Part shown: positions 30,979-40,035 of the stretch, one piece after another | How the letters are laid out: each line of letters opens with the position of its first letter | Numbering within the stretch: the first letter of the stretch is position 1 | Source of the DNA: CAYQEU01 sp964532005 | GTDB lineage: Bacteria; Patescibacteriota; Doudnabacteria; UBA920 | Direction: 5' to 3' | Length of the DNA: 64,000 bases | NCBI GenBank assembly: GCA_964532005.1 | Contig: CAZHER010000005.1 | Location: 1-64,000 of the forward strand | The notes under the pieces: generated by a model | Seen by the model: the letters and a program-made list of their open reading frames with translations, nothing else | Told to the model about the DNA's origin: nothing | Databases searched by the model: none | Position numbers and translations under genes: made by a program

Positions 30979-31305
30979 TTACCTATTGTCGCCACTTCCC
31001 TGCAACTGTCCCCTCTCTTTGCGGGAGTTAAGCTTATCCAAATTCTTTTGCGCCACTTCGCCTAAATCGGACCCGAGTTCGGTAGCAATCTGCGCAGCGT
31101 ACCACAAGACATCCCCAAGCTCCTCTGCAATACTTTGAGCTCGCTCGGGATTCAACAACCCTTCGTCGTCACGAATGATTTTTTTTACTTTATTTGCCAC
31201 TTCTCCGGCCTCTGCTGAAAGTCCCAGAGAAACATATGCCAACCCTTGATCCTTTGGATAAATTGCAGTGGCTTTGGATTTTTCTTGATATTCATTAAAT
31301 GTCAT
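30979..31305 (-). CDS. MazG-family nucleotide pyrophosphohydrolase
   Basis: 108 aa, single all-alpha MazG-like domain. Metal-binding acidic residues lie in SAEAGEVANK and EELGDVLWYAA. Enzymes of this type hydrolyse (d)NTPs to NMP and PPi and remove non-canonical or excess nucleotides. It lies downstream of tRNA-Pro and upstream of the CAP gene. Short members like this are usually dimeric or tetrameric. Confidence 0.88.
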   Translation of the reverse strand: MTFNEYQEKSKATAIYPKDQGLAYVSLGLSAEAGEVANKVKKIIRDDEGLLNPERAQSIAEELGDVLWYAAQIATELGSDLGEVAQKNLDKLNSRKERGQLQGSGDNR

Positions 31306-31323
31306 AAATGTGTTTTAGTTAAA

Positions 31324-31349
31324 TGCATTCGCAACTGGTCGGGCTGCCG
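31324..31349 (-). repeat. Direct repeat of the tRNA-Pro 3' end (copy outside the tRNA)
   Basis: 26 bp identical to 31383-31408: 14 bases from the tRNA-Pro acceptor/CCA end plus 12 downstream bases. The two copies lie 59 bp apart with 33 bp between them, which contain a GTCGA/TCGAC hairpin. This could be the remnant of an attachment site or of a partial tRNA duplication. Confidence 0.75.
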
Positions 31350-31394
31350 CGTCGACTTTCATCGACACCGGCCTATTTTTGTTGCATTCGCAAC

Positions 31395-31468
31395 TGGTCG
31401 GGCTGCCGGGAATCGGACCCAGACTACGCCCACCCCATGGGCGCGTACTACCACTATACTACAGCCCG
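31395..31468 (-). tRNA. tRNA-Pro(GGG)
   Basis: Cloverleaf on the minus strand: acceptor CGGGCTG/CAGCCCG, anticodon stem CGCCC/GGGCG with loop ATGGGGT, so the anticodon is GGG followed by G37 as in tRNA-Pro. The C1-G72 pair is typical of bacterial tRNA-Pro. T-loop TCCGATT, A73 and an encoded CCA end. It starts 5 nt after the parB stop. Confidence 0.92.
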
Positions 31469-31473
31469 TTGGA

Positions 31474-32397
31474 TTAGATAGTTAAGTAACCTTCACCGGA
31501 TCCAGTATCCTGATGGTCAGCCATCTTTTTAATCAAATCTCCTAATTCTTCTTCGCTGAAAAATTCTATTGTAATTCGGCCGCCTCTGCCTTGGCGTTGT
31601 ATTTTGACTTGAGTTCCTAAAGTGCTTCTAAGCTGAGTTTCCAATGCCATAATTTGTGGATCCGGTGCTGCTGAATCCAACTGTCTTCGGGCCGTTAATT
31701 CCCGCACCTTGGTTTCAACCTGTCTGACGTTCAACCCTTGGTCAACAATTGTTTTATAAAGTAGGATTTGGCGCTCGATGTCAGGAAGTCCCAAGATTGC
31801 ACGGGCGTGCCCTTCGCTAATTTTTCCTTCAACAACTGCACGCTGAATTTCTGCCGGCAAATTTAGCAAGCGCAAAGTATTGGTAATAGCTGGTCTGCTT
31901 TTCCCAACTTTTTTCGCAACTTGCTCCTGGGTCATATTGAAATTTTTTATCAAACGGTCGTATGCTTGTGCTTCCTCAATAGCATTTAGCTCCTGGCGCT
32001 GAATATTTTCTATCAGCGCGACTTCGAGCTTAGTTTGGTCTTCCAGTCGTTCTTTAATTATTGCTGGAACTTTTGTCAGCCCGGCAAGCTGAGAAGCACG
32101 AAAACGCCTTTCTCCAACAACAATTTCATAGCCAGTCGGGGTTTGCGTGACCACCAAAGGCTGAATAACCCCATGTTCGCGGATTGAATCTGCTAATTCA
32201 CGAAGAGCCTCCGGATTAAATACTTTTCTGGGCTGATAGGGATTGGCAACTACTTGGCTTATCTCGATTTCCTGAATTTTGGCGTCTGAGTAAGATACTT
32301 TGTCTGAAACTGAAACAGGCACAGCAGTAGGCTGTGCACTGGGTTCTTCAATGTGGTCGGATGGGTACCCTGAAGTTATAGGATTGATACCGTCCAT
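31474..32397 (-). CDS. parB: Chromosome-partitioning protein ParB
   Basis: 307 aa. N-terminal CTPase/parS-binding region with NPYQPRKVF and GERRFRASQLAG, then ENIQRQELNAIEEAQAY and a helix-turn-helix (VAKKVGKSRPAITNTLRLL), and a C-terminal dimerisation domain. ParB loads at parS near oriC and with ParA drives origin segregation. parA is not in the window, and I could not find a complete parS by eye. It lies between tRNA-Leu and tRNA-Pro. Confidence 0.93.
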   Translation of the reverse strand: MDGINPITSGYPSDHIEEPSAQPTAVPVSVSDKVSYSDAKIQEIEISQVVANPYQPRKVFNPEALRELADSIREHGVIQPLVVTQTPTGYEIVVGERRFRASQLAGLTKVPAIIKERLEDQTKLEVALIENIQRQELNAIEEAQAYDRLIKNFNMTQEQVAKKVGKSRPAITNTLRLLNLPAEIQRAVVEGKISEGHARAILGLPDIERQILLYKTIVDQGLNVRQVETKVRELTARRQLDSAAPDPQIMALETQLRSTLGTQVKIQRQGRGGRITIEFFSEEELGDLIKKMADHQDTGSGEGYLTI

Positions 32398-32425
32398 AGA
32401 AATTATTTTGGTGTAAAAATTTTGA

Positions 32426-32510
32426 TGGTGCCGCTAGTCGGAGTCGAACCGACATGCCTTTCGGCACACGATTTTGAGTCGTGCGTGTCTGCCAATTCCA
32501 CCATAGCGGC
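32426..32510 (-). tRNA. tRNA-Leu(CAA)
   Basis: 85-nt class II tRNA on the minus strand: acceptor GCCGCTA/TAGCGGC, anticodon stem CACGA/TCGTG with loop CTCAAAA (anticodon CAA), a variable arm around GTGCCGAAAGGCAT, T-loop TTCGACT, A73 and encoded CCA. Confidence 0.95.
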
Positions 32511-32563
32511 GCGAAATTAGCCTACATATAATAGCAAATCAAAGCGCTCAGGTAAAGCCTGTT

Positions 32564-33370
32564 TTAGCCTTGTCTGCCAATATAAAGAGCCAGAATAATC
32601 CCTGCCAAAGCCAGTCGATATACAACAAAAATGGTAAAGCTGTGGCTGCTGAGATACCGGATTAAATATTTAATTGCTAAAAATCCGCTGACCGAAGCGG
32701 TCGCAAAACCAACAACAAGTTGAGTAGTTGAAACCCCTGCTCCAAATTCGGGAAGCTTTAATAGACCTGCTCCAAATATTACTGGAATGGACATTAAAAA
32801 ACTAAAACGTGCGGCATCGGCGCGAGTAAAATTTAAAGCTCTGGCGGTAATCATTGTGGCGCCACTTCGCGAAACTCCAGGAATTATTGCAACTGCTTGG
32901 CTAAGACCAATGGTAAAAGCATTTCCTTTGGTGATTTTGTCCATATTTTTTTCTTGCCTGGCCCAATGGTCAACAGCCCACAATACCACACCAACCACAG
33001 CCAAGTTGGCTGCTGCCAATACTGGAGATCTAAAAGTAGTTTCTACTGTATCTTCCAAAAGCTTACCTATTACTGCAGCTGGAATACTTGCAATAATCAA
33101 AAGCCATGCCAGTTTCTGATATATGTTGCTCTGAAAGTCTCTGGTGGATTTGAAAAGCGAATGCCAAAATCCTTTTGCCAAAAGCCAGATATCATTTCGG
33201 AAATAAAACAACACTGCTGTCAATGTTCCCCAGTGCAAGGCAACATCAAAGCCAAGTCCGTGATCTTGCCAACCAAACAACCATGGTACAACAATAAGAT
33301 GAGCAGACGAAGATATTGGCAAAAACTCCCCCAGTCCTTGAACTAACCCTAATACAAAAGCTTGAAGCAT
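32564..33370 (-). CDS. uppP: Undecaprenyl-diphosphatase UppP (BacA)
   Basis: 268 aa polytopic membrane enzyme. The two catalytic blocks GLGEFLPISSSAHL and PGVSRSGATM are present. It dephosphorylates undecaprenyl diphosphate to recycle the lipid carrier for peptidoglycan and surface polysaccharides, which suggests the cell makes a wall or surface glycans. Eight nucleotides separate it from the 2H phosphoesterase gene. Confidence 0.95.
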   Translation of the reverse strand: MLQAFVLGLVQGLGEFLPISSSAHLIVVPWLFGWQDHGLGFDVALHWGTLTAVLFYFRNDIWLLAKGFWHSLFKSTRDFQSNIYQKLAWLLIIASIPAAVIGKLLEDTVETTFRSPVLAAANLAVVGVVLWAVDHWARQEKNMDKITKGNAFTIGLSQAVAIIPGVSRSGATMITARALNFTRADAARFSFLMSIPVIFGAGLLKLPEFGAGVSTTQLVVGFATASVSGFLAIKYLIRYLSSHSFTIFVVYRLALAGIILALYIGRQG

Positions 33371-33376
33371 ATAAAA

Positions 33377-33907
33377 TTATAACTTTATTTTATCTAAAAT
33401 TTTATAGACCTGAGTTTGACGACTCAGGCACAAACCCACAACTTGTGATTTGTATGATCGCTGGGGAACAGGCTCGCTACTAATTGCTAACGAGCTATTT
33501 TTGTCGGCATAGTATCTGATTAAAGTAATGTGAGGTGGATACTTCCAAACACTGGCTTGACCAACGGGGTTGCTGAACTGCTTTGCAGCTATAAATAAAT
33601 CATTTTTTAGTTTATTCAGCTGCCTAGTCTCCTTAATTTTTAAAGCCAACCACCCGCCCTTTTCGAATACAAAACCATCTATCTCCAAAACGAAATCTTT
33701 TTGCTTCTTCAAAACCACCATAAAGTGGGACAACAATTCTTTATATTTAATTTTTCTTACATTGGCCCTGAAAAGTGTAATGTGGGGAAATAATATTTTA
33801 TTATCAACGAAAAACCGATACTTACCTTGCTTTCTAAATTTATGCGCAAATTTAGCAGCATACTTACTAATCTGCTTGTTGGGAATTAAGACAACTCTAA
33901 CTTCCAT
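33377..33907 (-). CDS. 2H phosphoesterase / 2'-5' RNA ligase-like protein
   Basis: 176 aa. Two HITL motifs (PHITLFRAN near residue 41 and PPHITLIRYY near residue 125) mark the 2H (LigT-like) superfamily of cyclic phosphodiesterases and RNA 2'-5' ligases. Probable RNA end processing or cyclic nucleotide hydrolysis. It starts 2 nt after the glyA stop and precedes uppP, so the three are probably one unit. Confidence 0.8.
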   Translation of the reverse strand: MEVRVVLIPNKQISKYAAKFAHKFRKQGKYRFFVDNKILFPHITLFRANVRKIKYKELLSHFMVVLKKQKDFVLEIDGFVFEKGGWLALKIKETRQLNKLKNDLFIAAKQFSNPVGQASVWKYPPHITLIRYYADKNSSLAISSEPVPQRSYKSQVVGLCLSRQTQVYKILDKIKL

Positions 33908-33909
33908 CC

Positions 33910-35250
33910 CTAATCAATTCCCGGGACTGGAAAGTCCTTTGTAAATACTTTTATTTCTTCTTTAATTTTTTGCAATTCGGAATTCAATTGTAAATCTTTT
34001 TTAAACTGGCCCAAATACGCTGTTCTTTCCTGTTTGTCAGTTGGCAACAAAAGACCTTGCATTGAGTTCAAAGCACGGGAAATCCATTGGCCAACTTTTT
34101 CAAACTCGGCTTCCTTAAATCCTCTGGTTGTGAGCGCCGGGGAACCCAACCGCAAACCTGTCGGGTAAAATGGGGTTCCTGGATCTTTGGGAATAGTATT
34201 CTTATTGACTGTCATACCGGCAACTTCCAAAATTTCGCTGCCAAAAATCCCACCACCCGGGCCAAATTGAGGTTCAAGATCCATGAGAATTAAGTGGTTT
34301 TCAGTGCCTCCTGATACTAGTTTAAAACCATTCTTCACCAAAGTTTCCGCTAGAACTTTTGCATTTTTCACCACCTGCGATGCATAATCTCTAAACTCGG
34401 GAGCCAGTGCTTCCTTTAAGGCAATTGCAATTGCTGCAGTCTGATGGTCGTGTGGTCCACCTTGTAGTCCAGGAAAAATTGCTTTATCTATTTTACTAGC
34501 CAAATCGGGATCTTTTTTTATACCTCTATCAGTGGTCATTATAATTCCACCGCGAGGACCTCTAAGAGTTTTGTGAGTGGTGCTGGTGACAATGTCTGCA
34601 TGCGGCACGGGGTCTGTATGAGCACCTCCGGCAATTAAACCGGAGACATGGGCAATATCAGCAGCAAAATATGCTCCGACACTATCTGCTATTTCTGCAA
34701 ATTTTGCATAATCATACTGGTAGCAATATGCTGTTGCTCCAGCCCATATTAATTTTGGTTTATGCTCATTGGCGAGCCTTGCCACTTCATCTATATCGAT
34801 ACGTCCATCATCTTTAACATGGTACGGCACGCTATTATAAAACATGGCTGTTGCGCTGACCTTCCAGCCATGGGTTAGGTGCCCGCCATCGGGCAAATTT
34901 AAACCCATGACGGTATCGCCTGGTTCACAACATGCAATATATACAGCCAGATTGGCAGGACTACCGGAATATGGCTGAACATTGGCATATGGAACCTTAA
35001 AAAGCTGTTTTGCCCTTTCAATAGCAAGAGTTTCAATTTGGTCTATAAATTCCTGTCCGCCGTAGTAACGTTTTTTTGAATACCCTTCTGAATATTTATT
35101 AGTTAAAATGCTGCCCATACTTTCCATCACCGCACGTGAAGTATAATTTTCGGACGGAATAAGTTCCAACCCTTCTTTCTGGCGGTTTTCTTCCCCTTTT
35201 ATGTGGGTATAAATTTCTGGGTCTTGTTTTTCTATGGATGTATAGTTCAT
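33910..35250 (-). CDS. glyA: Serine hydroxymethyltransferase
   Basis: 446 aa PLP enzyme interconverting serine and glycine with transfer of the one-carbon unit to tetrahydrofolate. The PLP-lysine motif TSTTHKTLRGPRGG is present, as are SGSPANLAVY and GLRLGSPALTTRG. Length is typical for the prokaryotic enzyme (about 415-450). It heads a gene group with 2H phosphoesterase and uppP. Confidence 0.97.
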   Translation of the reverse strand: MNYTSIEKQDPEIYTHIKGEENRQKEGLELIPSENYTSRAVMESMGSILTNKYSEGYSKKRYYGGQEFIDQIETLAIERAKQLFKVPYANVQPYSGSPANLAVYIACCEPGDTVMGLNLPDGGHLTHGWKVSATAMFYNSVPYHVKDDGRIDIDEVARLANEHKPKLIWAGATAYCYQYDYAKFAEIADSVGAYFAADIAHVSGLIAGGAHTDPVPHADIVTSTTHKTLRGPRGGIIMTTDRGIKKDPDLASKIDKAIFPGLQGGPHDHQTAAIAIALKEALAPEFRDYASQVVKNAKVLAETLVKNGFKLVSGGTENHLILMDLEPQFGPGGGIFGSEILEVAGMTVNKNTIPKDPGTPFYPTGLRLGSPALTTRGFKEAEFEKVGQWISRALNSMQGLLLPTDKQERTAYLGQFKKDLQLNSELQKIKEEIKVFTKDFPVPGID

Positions 35251-35268
35251 AACTTTTAGTATATAGAT

Positions 35269-36426
35269 TTAAGTCAGCATGTACAATATGGTGAAAAAAC
35301 CGGCTAAAATAAATACTGCCACCAGGCTGCCGGTCAGTCCGAACACTATAAGAGCCAATATCGCAGCCAAGCATTTTCCTAAAGCTGCACTTTGTTGGTA
35401 AAAAACAACATAAGGGAGTATATTATGTTTTTCTGAACGTTCATAAGTCAGAGTAGTTAACGGTATTGAAACTAGTTCTTTGCTTGTTCTCCCCAAAGCA
35501 TCTGCTATGAAAAGTCCGTAAAAACCTCCTACAGCTAATCGAATCAAGTTGACTAATGTGTAAACAAAAGTTCCGAGCTTCAACATAATAATTTTATTTT
35601 TCAGACCTTCGGGGCGTTTAATGGCCAAGATTAAAATTGCGGTGACCGCGGCACTCAACGAAACCAGTAGACCTGTCATGACAATGCTTTTCAAAGTTAA
35701 AAATATGAGTAAAGGCCAAATTGTCATTATAATAACTTCTTCACCGGCACCAAGATAGCTAAGGAACCGTTTAGGAAACTTTTTTAACAGCTCCCAAGTA
35801 TCTGAATATTTATATTTAGATGGGGCGTAAATTTCTTTGCTTACAAACAATGGCAACAAGGATGTTGTATACATAGCAGCAGCCAACAATAGCACTACGC
35901 CTAATCCTAGATAATACCCCACCACACCGCCAATAACCGGCCCAAAAATTCTCATAATAACAACCATGGCATACAATCCGTCCTGTACTGGTTTACCAGT
36001 GGTTTTTTTCTTGGCATCAACATACCTGGCAGCTATTGCGTGGAACGATGGCCAGAATAAAGCCTTTTCAATTCCGTATATGATTGGAGCAAAATACAAA
36101 AGAGCAATATCTATTCTTGAACCGTAAAGCAGTAACCAATATACAACCATGAAAGGAATGCTCAAAAATATGGCATGCACATAACCGTAACGCGAACCGA
36201 TTTTTGCTCCAAATGGCAAAAGCAGGGTTTGAACGGCATAAATAGATGCCATAAAAACCATTATTTCCAAGATATCCAAACCGATAATTTTATATAAGAT
36301 TATTGGTTCAAATAAAACCGCCAGAGCAGATGCCATGTCGGCAAACGCAACACTAGCGTATAGTTCTCTAACTTCTTGCCTGACCGTTGTCAAAAGGTCA
36401 TGATGTAACCCTAGTCTGTGTACCAT
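35269..36426 (-). CDS. MFS-like transporter
   Basis: 385 aa with about eleven hydrophobic helices. The loop after helix 2 is GAKIGSRYGYVHA, a GxxxDRxGRR-like MFS motif in which the acidic residue is replaced. A central basic loop separates two halves. The substrate is unknown. Its first 29 nt overlap the end of tsaC, so translation is likely coupled. Confidence 0.75.
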   Translation of the reverse strand: MVHRLGLHHDLLTTVRQEVRELYASVAFADMASALAVLFEPIILYKIIGLDILEIMVFMASIYAVQTLLLPFGAKIGSRYGYVHAIFLSIPFMVVYWLLLYGSRIDIALLYFAPIIYGIEKALFWPSFHAIAARYVDAKKKTTGKPVQDGLYAMVVIMRIFGPVIGGVVGYYLGLGVVLLLAAAMYTTSLLPLFVSKEIYAPSKYKYSDTWELLKKFPKRFLSYLGAGEEVIIMTIWPLLIFLTLKSIVMTGLLVSLSAAVTAILILAIKRPEGLKNKIIMLKLGTFVYTLVNLIRLAVGGFYGLFIADALGRTSKELVSIPLTTLTYERSEKHNILPYVVFYQQSAALGKCLAAILALIVFGLTGSLVAVFILAGFFTILYMLT

Positions 36427-37084
36427 TTAATACTTTTTTTATTTGTTTTTCGGTAATTGGCCCGTGCCTTAAAATTTCCCAACTATCTGCCTCAATTTTG
36501 AGCATTGTTGAAGGCTTTCTTTTTGGTAGACTTCCTGCATCTATAATTATATCAGGTTTATATTTTTGCTTGCTAAATTGTTCGATTACATCTTTGGAAG
36601 AATAACTGTCATAACCTTGGGAAAGATGCGCGGAAGGATTGGCGCTAGTTGCGGGAATAGGTCTTCCCAAAACATGAGCTAACGAAAGCGCAATTTTATT
36701 ATTCGGCAAGCGGAGTCCTACTGTACCTGTCCCGGCACTGATTATTTTTAAATACTGTGGCAAAGATTTGCCTTTCTGTTTCAGTGGCAGAACCAAAGAA
36801 ATAGCTCCTGGCCAAAACTTTTTTGCCAACGCAGAAGCTTTATTGTTCCATTTAACAATTTTCCTCCCCCATTCTGGGGTAGGAACAATTATATGAACAG
36901 GCTGTTTTGGAGTGCGTTCTTTTATTTTATAAAACCTAGCCCTAGCTTTCACATTGGCCATATCACAAGCTATGCCATAAGAAGTGTCTGTGGGATAAAC
37001 TACAGTTTTTCCCTGCTTCAAAGCTTTTACGCATTGCGCAATTATTTTGTTGTGATTTTTTGTACTGTATTTTAATACTTCCAT
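36398..37084 (-). CDS. tsaC: Threonylcarbamoyl-AMP synthase (TsaC/Sua5/YrdC family)
   Basis: 228 aa. YrdC-domain motifs: TVVYPTDTSYGIACD, KIKERTPKQPVHIIV, GTGTVGLRLPNN and PATSANPSA. It makes threonylcarbamoyl-AMP from threonine, bicarbonate and ATP for t6A37 formation on ANN-decoding tRNAs. Length fits the single-domain TsaC type. Its ATG overlaps the leuS stop by one base (TAATG). Confidence 0.92.
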   Translation of the reverse strand: MEVLKYSTKNHNKIIAQCVKALKQGKTVVYPTDTSYGIACDMANVKARARFYKIKERTPKQPVHIIVPTPEWGRKIVKWNNKASALAKKFWPGAISLVLPLKQKGKSLPQYLKIISAGTGTVGLRLPNNKIALSLAHVLGRPIPATSANPSAHLSQGYDSYSSKDVIEQFSKQKYKPDIIIDAGSLPKRKPSTMLKIEADSWEILRHGPITEKQIKKVLNGTQTRVTS

Positions 37085-40008
37085 TAGACAACAATGTTTA
37101 GCAATTTTCCTTCAATGTAAACAATTTTCTTATGAGGCTTTCCAGCCATTGCAGCCACTACCTTAGGCAAAGCCATTGCTTGACTCTCGATAAGCCCTGG
37201 CACAGTTCCTGAATCAACACTAATCTTATCCCTGACTTTTCCATTTACTTGCACGATGATGTCCCATACTGAGTCTTCCAACATTTTTGGATCGAATTTA
37301 GGCCAGCCCTCTTTTTGCAAAGACTTTGTGCCGCCCATTATTTCATTCAGCTCTTCTGCGATATGAGGGGCGAAGGGATAAAGCACAACCAAAAAAGTAT
37401 GAATAAATTCTTGTGACACCTGCTCATTCTTTATTTGATTATGAAAGTTCATAAAAGATGAAACTGCTGTGTTGAATCTAAAATTCTCAATGTCATCGCC
37501 AACTTTTTTAATTAGCTCATGCAAATGGCGTGTGGGAAGATCCCTATCAATCACAGCTGGATTCTTCAATTGTTCATGCGCCCATTTCCAGACACGTTCG
37601 TAAAATCGTCTGACTCCAACAATCCCTTGATCATTCCAAGCAACTGTCGCATCGTGCGGTCCTAAAAATAGTTCATACATACGCAGTGTATCGGCTCCTT
37701 CAGAATTTACTATGTCATCGGGGTTTACAACATTTCCTCTGCTCTTAGACATTTTTTCTCCGTCGGAAGCCAAAACAATACCATGCGGCACACGCTTGGT
37801 GTATGGTTCCTGTGTGGGCACTAAACCTAAATCATACAAAGCCAAATGCCAAAAACGTGAATAAAGTAAATGCAATGTTGTATGTTCCATGCCGCCAAAA
37901 TAAACATCAACGGGAAGCCAATATTGCAACAATGACTTAGTGGCCAACTCCTTTTTGTTACTTGGGTCGGCATATCTGAGATAGTACCAAGAGCTTCCGG
38001 CCCATTGAGGCATGGTATTAGTCTCCCTTTTTGCAGGTTTGCCGCAAGTTGGGCAAGTTGTATTAACCCATTCATCTATTCCGGCGAGGGGAGATTCTCC
38101 TGTTCCAGTGGGTTCGTATTTTTCTACTTCGGGTAACATCACAGGAAGTTGGTCTTCTGGCACAGGAACAACACCACAATGAGCACAATGAATTAACGGA
38201 ATAGGCTCTCCCCAATATCGCTGCCTAGAAAACACCCAATCTCTGAGCTTATACTTAGTTGCAAGCTTGCCATATCTTTTACCCATTTCTTCCAATACTG
38301 AAAGCGAATCCGTGCCTGTAAATTCTCCGGAATTAACCAGTTTACCATCTCCAGTGTACGCTTCATTACCGAATTCTAATTCCTTCATAGACTTAATAAC
38401 CTGTACTATGGGCAGGTCATACTTTTTTGCAAACTCAAAATCGCGTTCATCATGAGCAGGGACTGCCATAATTGCACCGGTCCCATAATTCCCCAAAACA
38501 TAGTCAGCGGTCCAAATCGGGATCTCTTTGCCTGTAGCAGGATTTATTGCTCTGATGCCCTTGAGCTCAACTCCGGTTTTGTCTTTATCATCTGCAAGGC
38601 GTTGTTGTTCCTGTTGGCTTCGCGCTTGTTCTATATAATCAGCAACTTCATCCCAATTAGAAATTTCACTACTCAAACTTGGCAATAAAGGGTGTTCCGG
38701 TGCAACAACTAAATATGTCGCCCCAAAAATTGTATCGGGTCGGGTAGTGAAAACTCTTATGGCACTTTTTACGGCAGCCAATACTTCTGGCTCTTTCTTA
38801 CCTTTTATATGAGGGGCGGCGGCGCTAAACCTGACCAAATTACCGTTCAACTTCTCAGCCAGCTCTATGCCAGCATCTTCTGGGATAACATGATCTGTCT
38901 CATCGCTCAAAATTATTATCTCTCCAGCATTTCTACGGATAGCCTCATAATCAAAATTCCATGATAATTTGTTTTCAAAAGGCCTGGGCTTATCTTTAAA
39001 TTCAGGTTTAAGGAAACTGCCGAGCAAAACTAATTTTGCTATTTTGACCTTGGAGTGTTCCAACAATTTCATAGCCATAACGCCGCCTAAGCTATGCCCG
39101 ATCAAAACAGTATTGCTATCTAAACTGATTTGCGAAGCCAGATCGCTGACAATGTCTTTTTCTGAATTGTCCAGAGCGGACTTATAAACTATAGTTTGAG
39201 CTTTTTTCCCGAACGATTTCAATTCATTTTCAAGCCACGGATAAAAATTCTCGGTTGCACTGCTATTCCACCCTGGTAAAATTACATAATTATTCTTGTT
39301 ATTAACTTCAAAATCAATCTCTGCCCCAGTTGATTTGCCTATCCAGTTAACTTGCTGCAGTTTTACAGGCTCTGGCCATTCTGGCAGTTGTTCTATGCCT
39401 TTTAAAAGTTTTTCGGCATAAGCAGTTATTTTCAAATACCACTGCCTTAATTCTTTTTTTTCCACAATTGTACCGCAACGCTCGCATTTGCCATCTATCA
39501 CCTCTTCATTGGCTAAACCGGTTTTGTCCTTTGGGCACCAGTTTATCAACCCTGTGGCCTCATATGCCAGACCACCTTTATAGAGTTGCAAAAAAATCCA
39601 TTGTGTCCATTTATAGTACTCGGGGTCAGTTGTATTTACTTCCCTACTCCAATCAAACCCCAGACCCCAGCTTTGAATCTGCCTCTTTGCATTGGCAACA
39701 TTTTGCGCTGTGGAAACTCGTGGGTGAACCCCCTTCTTAATTGCGAAGTTTTCTGCGGGAAGACCAAAAGCATCCCATCCCATGGGATACAGAACATCAA
39801 AACCTTTCAGACGCCAATAACGACTATAAACATCCCCTGCAACATATGGGCGCAAATGACCCATATGCAAGCCTTCTCCGGAAGGGTATGGAAATTCCAC
39901 TAGAACATATTTTTTCTTCTTTCCATTACCATCGGCTAGAAATGTTCTATTGTCTTCCCAGTATTTTTGCCATTTTTGCTCAATTTTTTTGGGATCGTAT
40001 TGTTTCAT
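37084..40008 (-). CDS. leuS: Leucyl-tRNA synthetase with an inserted alpha/beta-hydrolase domain
   Basis: 974 aa, versus 800-880 for usual bacterial LeuRS. Class I motifs HMGH (48-51) and KMSKS (752-756), zinc-region CPKDKTGLANEEVIDGKCERC (split here as CPKDKTGLANEEV and DGKCERC), and the CP1 editing elements TTRPDT (421-426) and GTGAIMAVPAHDERD (510-524) are all present, so charging and editing look intact. Between GKSTGAEIDFEV (224-235) and IRVFTTRPDT (417-426), where only 5-15 residues are normal, lie about 175 extra residues. These form a complete RBBP9/YdeN-like serine hydrolase: VILPGWNSS, VLIGHSLGGV (Ser306), SDETDHVIP (Asp372) and SAAAPHIKG (His400). Reading frame and codon use are continuous across the junctions. 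Confidence 0.95.
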   Translation of the reverse strand: MKQYDPKKIEQKWQKYWEDNRTFLADGNGKKKKYVLVEFPYPSGEGLHMGHLRPYVAGDVYSRYWRLKGFDVLYPMGWDAFGLPAENFAIKKGVHPRVSTAQNVANAKRQIQSWGLGFDWSREVNTTDPEYYKWTQWIFLQLYKGGLAYEATGLINWCPKDKTGLANEEVIDGKCERCGTIVEKKELRQWYLKITAYAEKLLKGIEQLPEWPEPVKLQQVNWIGKSTGAEIDFEVNNKNNYVILPGWNSSATENFYPWLENELKSFGKKAQTIVYKSALDNSEKDIVSDLASQISLDSNTVLIGHSLGGVMAMKLLEHSKVKIAKLVLLGSFLKPEFKDKPRPFENKLSWNFDYEAIRRNAGEIIILSDETDHVIPEDAGIELAEKLNGNLVRFSAAAPHIKGKKEPEVLAAVKSAIRVFTTRPDTIFGATYLVVAPEHPLLPSLSSEISNWDEVADYIEQARSQQEQQRLADDKDKTGVELKGIRAINPATGKEIPIWTADYVLGNYGTGAIMAVPAHDERDFEFAKKYDLPIVQVIKSMKELEFGNEAYTGDGKLVNSGEFTGTDSLSVLEEMGKRYGKLATKYKLRDWVFSRQRYWGEPIPLIHCAHCGVVPVPEDQLPVMLPEVEKYEPTGTGESPLAGIDEWVNTTCPTCGKPAKRETNTMPQWAGSSWYYLRYADPSNKKELATKSLLQYWLPVDVYFGGMEHTTLHLLYSRFWHLALYDLGLVPTQEPYTKRVPHGIVLASDGEKMSKSRGNVVNPDDIVNSEGADTLRMYELFLGPHDATVAWNDQGIVGVRRFYERVWKWAHEQLKNPAVIDRDLPTRHLHELIKKVGDDIENFRFNTAVSSFMNFHNQIKNEQVSQEFIHTFLVVLYPFAPHIAEELNEIMGGTKSLQKEGWPKFDPKMLEDSVWDIIVQVNGKVRDKISVDSGTVPGLIESQAMALPKVVAAMAGKPHKKIVYIEGKLLNIVV

Positions 40009-40035
40009 TACTTTTTATATTAGCGCCTTTTTAAA

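Noticed and set aside
31350..31382. A group II intron domain V-like hairpin between the tRNA-Pro repeats (GTCGATGAAAGTCGAC)
   Set aside because: The tip resembles domain V, but the catalytic AGC triad and its partner are missing, and no other intron domains or reverse transcriptase are nearby.
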